5,173 bases of DNA from Pseudomonadota bacterium (GTDB taxonomy: Bacteria; Pseudomonadota; Gammaproteobacteria; Steroidobacterales; Rariloculaceae): assembly GCA_009843005.1 (NCBI GenBank), contig VYEH01000258.1, positions 10,282 through 15,454 of the forward strand. The letters run 5' to 3'. The translations under genes and the position numbers were made by a program. The number at the start of each line of letters is the position of its first letter. Within the stretch, counting starts at the first letter, position 1. Positions 1 to 5,173 of this stretch are shown here, one piece after another. The notes below the pieces were generated by a model. It searched no databases. It worked only from the letters and a program-made list of their open reading frames with translations, and was not told the DNA's origin.

Positions 1-1634
1 CCCCTGACGACATGATCGTCACCGGCAGCGTGTTTACCAACAATCAGTCCAGAATGGATATCGACCAGACCAAGTTGGCCGGGTCTTTCGACTTCGACGT
101 GGACTTTGTGGAAAGCATCGACTTCGGCATCCAGATGACTGAGGTCAACAATCGTTCCGCCGGGTCCGTCGTGCAGAGAGACGCCTGGGGAGGGGTGACC
201 CAACCCGGCGCAATTGCCGACTTGCTCGAGCCCGCTTCGGCTGCGGACGCATTCCGCAATGTTCCGGGCGGCAATGACTCGAGGCGGCAATCGGACTATT
301 TCGTTTTCGACATGTCTGATTTGATTGAAAGAACCGAGGCGCTGATGGCGTCGGGCGACGCGACCACCTTCATGGCCGCGGATATGGGCGATTGCGGCAC
401 GGGACTTTGCTCGTCCAGCAATTTCAATGACGACCGGCGCACCCAGGAAGATTCGCTCGCGGCGTATGTGCAGTTGAACATGTCCACCGAGTTCGGCGCC
501 ATGCCGGTGGACATGCGGCTGGGTGTGCGGTACGAGGAAACCGACGTCTCATCCCAGGCGCTCTCCCCGGCCTGGACCGGGCTCAACTGGGTGGCGGGCA
601 ACGAATTGAGCCTTGCGGGCGGCGATCCCGATTTCTCCGCGTTGGAGGGCGAGTACGATGTCGTGTTGCCGAACTTCGACTTCCGCATCGACCTGACGCC
701 GGATCTGGTTGGACGCGTTTCCTGGAGCAAGACTCTGACCCGGCCCAACTACGGCGATATCCAGGGTGGCCAGACCATCAACCAGCCGGTACGAGTCGGA
801 GAAGGGACCGGTAATCGAGGCAACCCGGCCCTGCTACCGTTCGAATCCACGAACAGTGACTTCTCGTTCGAGTACTACTACACCGAGGATAGCTATGTGG
901 CCGTGGGCTATTTCCTCAAGGATGTGGAGAACTTCATAGGCACCGCATCGGTTGTCGAGGAAACCTTCGGATTGCCGCATCCGGCGCTCGGCCCGCTTGG
1001 CGACGAGGCGAGGGCGGCCACGGGCGCTTCGGACGGCGGGACCCTGTATTCGTGGATTCTCGGTAACCGACCGGACGCGCAGGGCGTGGACGCCACCACC
1101 GGTACCATTTCCGGCGTCCCCGGACGCGATCCCGCAGCGCCATTCAATATCACCATTCCGGTCAACATCGAAAAGGCGACGATGAAGGGCTGGGAAGTCG
1201 TAGTGCAGCACAACTTCGGTGACACCGGGTTCGGCCTGATCGCCAACGCGACGCTGGTCGATGCCGATGTCGGCTACGACAATTTCAGTCTCGCTCAGCA
1301 GTTTGTGCTCACGGGTCTGAGCGACTCGGCAAACGTCATAGCCTTTTATGACAGGGACGGCATCGGCGTGAGGCTGGCCTACAACTGGCGGGATGCCTTC
1401 CTGGCCGGAACCGGGCAAAACAACGTGGGCGCCGGGCCTCCGACCTATGTCGGCGAATATCAGCAACTGGACCTGAGCGCGAGTTACTGGATAAACGACA
1501 ATATGAACGTCTATATCGACGCGCTTAACCTGACTGACGAGACGACCCACGTCTATGGTCGGCACCCGATCCAGACGCTCTTCACCGCCCAGGCAGGACC
1601 GCGCTACAACTTCGGCTTCCGGTACAAATTGTAA
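1..1634 (+). CDS. TonB-dependent receptor, C-terminal beta-barrel part (5' end outside window)
   Basis: Outer-membrane active transporter that uses TonB/ExbBD energy to import a bound ligand; the ligand cannot be told from this part. The frame is open to the left edge (codons from position 3), so the Met at 12 is internal, and the signal peptide, TonB box and plug domain lie upstream. Counting that Met as residue 1, 540 residues are visible. Typical barrel signatures of the Xanthomonas/Caulobacter receptor group are seen: SKTLTRPNYGDI within residues 219-250, RGNPALLPFESTN from residue 269, a GFGLIANATLVDADV strand, and a closing stretch with YQQLDLSASYWINDNMNVY, ALNLTDET and the terminal GPRYNFGFRYKL. 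The last residue is Leu rather than the more usual Phe. A Cys128-x4-Cys133 pair lies in a probable surface loop. The frame is undisturbed and ends at TAA. The following halogenase/SapC/oxygenase genes suggest a shared function. The family call is secure; the substrate is unknown. Confidence 0.95.
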   Translation, partial: PDDMIVTGSVFTNNQSRMDIDQTKLAGSFDFDVDFVESIDFGIQMTEVNNRSAGSVVQRDAWGGVTQPGAIADLLEPASAADAFRNVPGGNDSRRQSDYFVFDMSDLIERTEALMASGDATTFMAADMGDCGTGLCSSSNFNDDRRTQEDSLAAYVQLNMSTEFGAMPVDMRLGVRYEETDVSSQALSPAWTGLNWVAGNELSLAGGDPDFSALEGEYDVVLPNFDFRIDLTPDLVGRVSWSKTLTRPNYGDIQGGQTINQPVRVGEGTGNRGNPALLPFESTNSDFSFEYYYTEDSYVAVGYFLKDVENFIGTASVVEETFGLPHPALGPLGDEARAATGASDGGTLYSWILGNRPDAQGVDATTGTISGVPGRDPAAPFNITIPVNIEKATMKGWEVVVQHNFGDTGFGLIANATLVDADVGYDNFSLAQQFVLTGLSDSANVIAFYDRDGIGVRLAYNWRDAFLAGTGQNNVGAGPPTYVGEYQQLDLSASYWINDNMNVYIDALNLTDETTHVYGRHPIQTLFTAQAGPRYNFGFRYKL

Positions 1635-1645
1635 CCTGCATCAAG

Positions 1646-1673
1646 GAGAGGCTGCCTGTCCGGGCAGCCTCTC
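1646..1673 (+). terminator. Terminator-like hairpin after the receptor gene
   Basis: A perfect 11-bp inverted repeat (GAGAGGCTGCC, 1646-1656, with GGCAGCCTCTC, 1663-1673) encloses a 6-nt loop. It begins 11 nt after the receptor stop codon and can be extended outward by a G-U pair (1645/1674) and an A-U pair (1644/1675). The stem is GC-rich, but only a short T-poor tail (TTGGTAT) follows, so it is a weaker match to the classical intrinsic terminator. It may end the receptor transcript, act as a partial terminator that lowers downstream expression, or protect the receptor mRNA 3' end. Confidence 0.75.
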
Positions 1674-1713
1674 TTGGTATCATCGCCCCACGCAATGCGG
1701 GCCAGGCGGTATC

Positions 1714-1750
1714 TCGACTCTAACCGCGCTCGGTCAGGTGAATGAGTCGA
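1714..1750 (+). promoter_or_regulatory. Nested inverted repeats around the halogenase ribosome binding site
   Basis: TCGACTC (1714-1720) is the exact reverse complement of GAGTCGA (1744-1750). Inside it ACCG (1723-1726) pairs with CGGT (1731-1734) around a CGCT loop. The outer right arm ends on the A of the proposed ATG, and the AGGTG ribosome binding site sits in the unpaired part between the two stems. The mRNA could therefore fold so as to affect initiation. Short repeats like this can arise by chance, so the functional reading is inference only. No convincing -35/-10 promoter was found in the gap 1676-1749. Confidence 0.25.
1736..1740 (+). promoter_or_regulatory. Ribosome binding site deciding the halogenase start
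   Basis: AGGTG, a good partial match to the Shine-Dalgarno consensus, lies 9 nt before the ATG at 1750. This places the start there rather than at in-frame codons further upstream, which lie inside or just after the receptor gene. Confidence 0.55.
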
Positions 1751-3315
1751 TGGATCAGCCAATTCGAAAAGTCGTAATCGTCGGAGGCGGTACCGCCGGC
1801 TGGATTACTGCCGGCGTGATAGCGGCGGAATCCCTCGGGTGCGACGATCAAGCGGTCCAGGTCGTACTTGTTGAGTCTCCCGATATACCCATTATCGGTG
1901 TTGGGGAAGGAACCTGGCCGTCAATGCGAATCACGCTCCAGCGGATGGGCCTGTCCGAAGACGCGCTCATAGGCGAGTGCAACGCCAGCTTCAAGCAGGG
2001 CACCCGTTTTCGAAACTGGTCCGGCTGCCCCGACGCAACCGAATACACTCATCCTTTCAGTCTGCCGACCGACTATGCTGAACTGAATCCCGCGAACTTC
2101 TGGCTCTCGCATGGCGGCAAATCGGCTTATGCCGATCTCGTTACTCCCCAGGCACGGGTCATTGAACTGGGACTTGCGCCAAAGCAGGTCAGCGCACCGC
2201 ATTACGCGTTCACCGTCAACTACGGCTACCACTTCGACGCAGGGAAGTTCGCGGCATTACTGCACCGGCACGCGGTGGAAAAGCTGGGTGTGCGCTACGT
2301 TTCAGCGAATGTCGAACGGGTGGATTCGGACCCGGACGGAGATATCGCGGCAGTAGCGCTGGACACCGGTGAGCATGTGGAGGGGGATCTGTTCGTAGAT
2401 TGCACCGGACAGAAGGCGCTGTTGATCGGGCGCCACTACGGGAGTCGCCTTGTCTCGGTCAAGGATGTGCTTTTCAACGACACGGCCATCGCCGTCCAGG
2501 TCCCTTATGCGGACCCGGGTGACCCGATCGCATCCGTGACCTTGTCAACGGCAGAGCCCCACGGCTGGATCTGGGATATCGGGCTCAGCAGCCGGCGGGG
2601 AATCGGCTACGTTCACTCCAGTGCCCATGTCGACGAAGAATCCGCGTTTTCAACACTCATACGATATGTCGAAGAATCCTCGCCCGGCGTAGCTCCCGGG
2701 TCGCTGAGCTATCGGACCATCCCGTTCGAGCCGGGTTACCGCGAGAAATTCTGGGTCAGAAACTGTGTTGCCGTCGGGCTGTCCGCGGGCTTTATAGAAC
2801 CCCTGGAAGCATCCGCGCTGGTACTGATCGAACAGTCCGCGAAAATCATTGGCGAGCAGATGCCCCGCGACCGGGAAATCATGGACATCGTCGCAGACCG
2901 ATTCAACGCGAAGATGGGCTACCATTGGAAGCGCATCGTCGAATTCCTCAAGTTGCACTATGCGACAAGTGTCCGCGAGGACAGCGACTACTGGAAGGAT
3001 AATCGCGAGCAGCGTTCCTGGCCCGAGGGTCTGCGCCGGAAAATGAAGTTGTGGCAGCAACAGCCGCCGTGGCATGACGACGCGCCACGTCTCGATGAGT
3101 TGTTTCCGTCGGCGAGTTATCAGTATGTGTTGTACGGAATGGGTTTCAAGCCGCACTATGCTGTCGCCCGAAACGCGCGCTTCACCCGGATGCGAAAGCG
3201 GGCGGACGAGGTATTTCATGGTACTCGGATGAAAGCGCGACAGATGGAGAGCCTTCTGCCGACGACAAGAGAGCTGGTTACCGCCATCGCGCACCGGGCT
3301 GCCGCGCAGGATTGA
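1750..3315 (+). CDS. Flavin-dependent halogenase ('tryptophan halogenase' family, PF04820-type)
   Basis: Predicted cytoplasmic FADH2-dependent halogenase of 521 residues, a usual length for the family. From the ATG at 1750: the FAD-binding GGGTAGW motif is at residues 12-18, directly after the first beta strand; GVGEGTWP is at 50-57; the lysine that carries or positions HOCl (Lys79 of PrnA) matches Lys82 in CNASFKQGTRF; the WxWxI motif is Trp273-Ile277; the glutamate corresponding to PrnA Glu346 is Glu353 in EPLEASAL. The C-terminal part has FLKLHYATS (from 399) and YQYVLYGMGF (457-466), marks of the clade found beside SapC and TonB receptors rather than of tryptophan-specific enzymes. Gly278 replaces the Pro of WxWxIP, and Ala354 follows Glu353 where PrnA has Ser. 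There is no signal peptide. No flavin reductase is encoded nearby, so FADH2 must come from elsewhere. The SapC gene follows after 18 nt. Family and active-site assignment are strong; the substrate, and whether it prefers bromide or chloride, are unknown. Confidence 0.93.
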   Translation: MDQPIRKVVIVGGGTAGWITAGVIAAESLGCDDQAVQVVLVESPDIPIIGVGEGTWPSMRITLQRMGLSEDALIGECNASFKQGTRFRNWSGCPDATEYTHPFSLPTDYAELNPANFWLSHGGKSAYADLVTPQARVIELGLAPKQVSAPHYAFTVNYGYHFDAGKFAALLHRHAVEKLGVRYVSANVERVDSDPDGDIAAVALDTGEHVEGDLFVDCTGQKALLIGRHYGSRLVSVKDVLFNDTAIAVQVPYADPGDPIASVTLSTAEPHGWIWDIGLSSRRGIGYVHSSAHVDEESAFSTLIRYVEESSPGVAPGSLSYRTIPFEPGYREKFWVRNCVAVGLSAGFIEPLEASALVLIEQSAKIIGEQMPRDREIMDIVADRFNAKMGYHWKRIVEFLKLHYATSVREDSDYWKDNREQRSWPEGLRRKMKLWQQQPPWHDDAPRLDELFPSASYQYVLYGMGFKPHYAVARNARFTRMRKRADEVFHGTRMKARQMESLLPTTRELVTAIAHRAAAQD

Positions 3316-3332
3316 CTGCCGCGCAGGATTGA
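3299..3332 (+). repeat. Perfect 17-bp tandem duplication over the halogenase stop codon
   Basis: CTGCCGCGCAGGATTGA occurs twice, head to tail, at 3299-3315 and 3316-3332. The first copy encodes the last codons and TGA stop of the halogenase; the second fills almost the whole gap to the SapC start and carries the AGGA ribosome binding site. Removing one copy would leave both proteins unchanged but reduce the gap from 18 nt to 1 nt. Confidence 0.95.
3325..3328 (+). promoter_or_regulatory. Ribosome binding site of the SapC-family gene
   Basis: AGGA lies 5 nt before the ATG at 3334. It is in the second copy of the 17-bp tandem repeat; an identical AGGA is in the first copy (3308-3311), inside the halogenase gene. 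Confidence 0.5.
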
Positions 3333-3333
3333 T

Positions 3334-4131
3334 ATGACCGACTACGCGCTCCTCAACAACGTGGACCATGCGGACCTAAAGATCATTACCGATCGCTCCG
3401 CCCGGTACCGCGATGATGTCATGAAGGCACTGGTATTCCCGTTCGAATTCCGCAACGTCCAGGCCTGCTATCCGATTCTTTTTCAACAGGACGGCGCGGG
3501 GGGCTGCTATCCGCTGGCATTGTTCGGTTTTCAGGAGAAAGAGAACCTGTTCCTCGACGAGTCCGGCTGGCAGGCGCCCTATATCCCCGCCATGGTTCGG
3601 CGCGAGCCCTTTCTCATCGGATATCAGGACTCCAGGACCCAGGGCGATACAGAGCGCACTCGGGTGCTTTCCATAGACATGAACCATCCCCGCGTGAACA
3701 CAGAACATGGCGAGCCGCTGTTCCAGCCTCTGGGTGGACGAACGCCGTTTCTGGAGAGCGTCGCCAATTTGCTGGAAACCATCTACGCGGGCATCGAGCA
3801 CAACAGATCCTTCATGGCGTCACTTCAGGAACACGACCTGCTCGAGTCGATGACGCTTGAAATCGAATTGAGCGATGGGTCCCGGAACCAGCTCATCGGA
3901 TTCCACTGCCTGAACGAGGATAAAGTACAGGCGCTGCCGGCAGAAGTCCTCGGCGACTTCAACGAGCGAGGTTATCTGATGTCATTGTTCATGGTGCTGG
4001 CTTCAATGGGCAACATTCAGCGCCTGGTGGAATTGAAGAATGCGGCCCTGGGTAACTCGGAAATGGGCGGTGAGAGTGACGGCAACCGGAGCGGGCCGGA
4101 TGCCCGTATCGACGGTGGGTCTCATGTCTGA
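3334..4131 (+). CDS. SapC-family protein (PF07277-type), function unknown
   Basis: A 265-residue protein recognised by family signatures: an N-terminal ALLNNVDHADLKI, YPILFQQDGAGGCYPLALFGF around residues 45-65, ENLFLDESGW, YIPAMVRREPFLIGYQD around 87-103, a central HPRVNTEHGEPLF, and a C-terminal MVLASMGNIQRLVELKN. The family is named after a Campylobacter fetus S-layer-associated SapC, but that name says little about the role here. No signal peptide or membrane helix is seen, so a cytoplasmic location is likely. The conserved core ends near residue 238; the final 25 or so residues are a polar, Gly/Ser/Asp-rich tail that runs into the next gene. The gene is sandwiched between the halogenase (18 nt upstream) and the FIH-like oxygenase (8-nt overlap), an arrangement seen repeatedly in Proteobacteria. 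A partner or accessory role to these enzymes is inferred from context only. Confidence 0.9.
   Translation: MTDYALLNNVDHADLKIITDRSARYRDDVMKALVFPFEFRNVQACYPILFQQDGAGGCYPLALFGFQEKENLFLDESGWQAPYIPAMVRREPFLIGYQDSRTQGDTERTRVLSIDMNHPRVNTEHGEPLFQPLGGRTPFLESVANLLETIYAGIEHNRSFMASLQEHDLLESMTLEIELSDGSRNQLIGFHCLNEDKVQALPAEVLGDFNERGYLMSLFMVLASMGNIQRLVELKNAALGNSEMGGESDGNRSGPDARIDGGSHV
4114..4119 (+). promoter_or_regulatory. Ribosome binding site deciding the oxygenase start
   Basis: GGTGGG lies 4 nt before the ATG at 4124, inside the end of the SapC gene. The next in-frame ATG (4142) has no comparable site upstream. Coupling of translation to the SapC gene is likely, because its TGA (4129-4131) falls just after this start. 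Confidence 0.45.
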
Positions 4132-5131
4132 ACCAGCGACAATGAAGACCATCGAATGCGCCGGCGGCATCATCCCGCAGGAGGTATACGACTCCACGGA
4201 TCCCATGAGGCTCAAGGGACTGGTGAGCGACTGGCCGGCAGTCAGGCAGTGCAGCGAATCCATCGGCTCCGCGGCCCGCTACCTCTCGCAATTCTGGCGT
4301 GACGAGCCGCTCACGGTTTATGCCGGGGACGCTTCGATCAACGGGAGAATCTTCTACAACGGCGACTTCACCGGCTTCAACTTCATCAGCGGCAGGGCGA
4401 CCCTGCCGCAGGTTTTCGCCAAGCTCGCCGAACCCGAACGGGAGGATCGCCTGACTACCCTCTATGTGGGCTCCACCCCGGTCGACAAGTGGATGCCTGG
4501 TTTTCGATCTCAAAATGACATCGCGCTGCCAACTGACGATGCATTGGCCAGTTTCTGGATCGGGAACCGAACCAGGGTTTCAGCCCACTATGACTTTCCG
4601 GACAATGTGGCGTGCGTGGTGGCCGGAGAACGGCGTTTCACGCTTTTTCCCCCGGAACAGATTGGCAACCTGTACGTCGGTCCCGTGGACAGGACCCCGT
4701 CTGGCCAGGCGATCAGCATGGTCGACATCTGTGAACCGGATCTGGACCGTTTTCCGAAATACGCGGAAGCCGTCAAGCATGCGAAGAGTGCTCTTCTGCA
4801 GCCCGGAGACGCCATCTTCATTCCAAGCATGTGGTGGCATCATGTCGAGTCGACGACACCCTTCAACCTGCTGATCAACTATTGGTGGTGCACCACGCCA
4901 AATTTCATGGGCTCGCCCACGACCGCCCTGATGCACGCGATTCTGGCATTGAGGGATTTGCCGTCCCGTCAGCGGCGCATTTGGCAGGGTGTTTTCAATC
5001 ACTACGTATTCGAGGCCAATGAGTCCGTCTACGAACACATACCGGAGCCGGGCAGGGGCTGCCTGGCGCCGCTCGATGAAGCGAAGGCAAAGCAGCTGCA
5101 TGCCGATTTGTTGAACAGGCTGAACCGTTAA
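4124..5131 (+). CDS. Cupin-like / JmjC-type Fe(II)/2-oxoglutarate oxygenase resembling FIH
   Basis: A 335-residue, probably cytoplasmic, predicted 2-oxoglutarate-dependent hydroxylase with a double-stranded beta-helix fold (Cupin_8 group). The iron triad is visible: His155 and Asp157 in SAHYDFPDN, and His239 in FIPSMWWHHVES. The latter closely matches the WWHHIES motif around His279 of human FIH, and the FIH-like order continues with LFPPEQ (174-179), a VDICEPDLDRFP segment before QPGD, and a closing NYWW. Before the core are LKGLVSDWPAV, GDFTGFNF (80-87), LYVGS (113-117) and WIGNRTRV (145-152), characteristic of the bacterial proteins encoded next to SapC. At the position of the FIH 2-oxoglutarate-binding Lys214 (15 residues after the first His) there is Arg170. 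The start at 4124 overlaps the SapC stop by 8 nt. Fold and metal site are well supported; hydroxylation of a protein, peptide or small molecule remains open. It is often annotated only as 'cupin-like' or 'transcription factor jumonji', the latter misleading here. Confidence 0.92.
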   Translation: MSEPATMKTIECAGGIIPQEVYDSTDPMRLKGLVSDWPAVRQCSESIGSAARYLSQFWRDEPLTVYAGDASINGRIFYNGDFTGFNFISGRATLPQVFAKLAEPEREDRLTTLYVGSTPVDKWMPGFRSQNDIALPTDDALASFWIGNRTRVSAHYDFPDNVACVVAGERRFTLFPPEQIGNLYVGPVDRTPSGQAISMVDICEPDLDRFPKYAEAVKHAKSALLQPGDAIFIPSMWWHHVESTTPFNLLINYWWCTTPNFMGSPTTALMHAILALRDLPSRQRRIWQGVFNHYVFEANESVYEHIPEPGRGCLAPLDEAKAKQLHADLLNRLNR

Positions 5132-5173
5132 CGGAAGGCATGCTGGCCGAGGCGACACCGGAATACGGATAGA

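Noticed and set aside
834..1565. Long open frame on the minus strand opposite the receptor
   Set aside because: It is a shadow of the receptor's codon usage in GC-rich DNA; the translation shows no recognisable domain and the + strand frame is clearly the receptor.
1687..1701. Imperfect dyad CCC-A-CGCA-A-TGCG-GG as a repressor operator
   Set aside because: Core arms are only 4 bp with an odd centre and a bulge; no match to a known operator that I can support.
1555..1749. In-frame upstream extension of the halogenase frame, starting inside the receptor gene
   Set aside because: It would overlap the receptor by 80 bases and run through the terminator hairpin; the encoded residues look random and the FAD motif starts about 12 residues after the ATG at 1750, as expected for the family.
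2650..3369. Long open frame on the minus strand opposite the halogenase
   Set aside because: No domain-like sequence, and it lies fully opposite conserved halogenase motifs.
4040..4123. In-frame upstream start for the oxygenase
   Set aside because: It would add 28 residues translated from the other frame of the SapC gene with no family-like sequence; the ATG at 4124 has a ribosome binding site and a typical overlap.
5125..5134. 10-bp palindrome CCGTTAACGG over the oxygenase stop codon
   Set aside because: Short and without spacer or T-tract; a palindrome of this size is expected by chance and does not form a terminator.
5140..5172. Ten-codon frame (ATG to TAG) after the oxygenase
   Set aside because: Too short, with a GGAAGG only 1 nt before the ATG and no recognisable peptide; most likely non-coding or part of a leader for a gene beyond the window.

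Overview
The window is a piece of a chromosomal gene cluster from a GC-rich (roughly 60% by eye) Gram-negative bacterium. The TonB-dependent receptor implies an outer membrane. The combination of a Xanthomonas/Caulobacter-type receptor, a 'tryptophan halogenase' family protein, a SapC-family protein and a cupin-like/JmjC protein is typical of Proteobacteria such as Caulobacterales, Sphingomonadales, Xanthomonadales, Alteromonadales and their uncultured marine relatives. The sequence alone does not settle the class. All genes lie on the + strand and no mobile element, RNA gene or CRISPR array was seen.

Layout: (1) positions 1-1634 hold the C-terminal beta-barrel part of a TonB-dependent receptor whose start lies outside the window. 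(2) Positions 1635-1749 are a 115-bp gap with a strong terminator-like hairpin (1646-1673) just after the receptor stop, then a leader containing nested inverted repeats around the next ribosome binding site. (3) Positions 1750-3315 encode a flavin-dependent halogenase-family protein that keeps the FAD motif and the catalytic Lys and Glu. (4) Positions 3334-4131 encode a SapC-family protein. (5) Positions 4124-5131 encode a cupin-like Fe(II)/2-oxoglutarate oxygenase that resembles human FIH (asparaginyl hydroxylase). The last 42 bases (5132-5173) hold no recognisable gene.

The halogenase, SapC and oxygenase genes look like one operon: the gaps are 18 nt and then an 8-nt overlap, each gene has a plausible Shine-Dalgarno sequence, and all three reading frames are intact. 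The receptor is probably co-functional, but the terminator hairpin separates it at the transcript level. The natural substrate of such halogenases is not established. The reasonable inference is a TonB-linked uptake or surface-modification system in which a halogenase and a hydroxylase act on the same or related molecules, with SapC in an unknown accessory role. Specific oddities are a perfect 17-bp tandem duplication over the halogenase stop codon, Arg in place of the expected 2-oxoglutarate-binding Lys in the FIH-like protein, and Gly in place of Pro in the halogenase WxWxIP motif.
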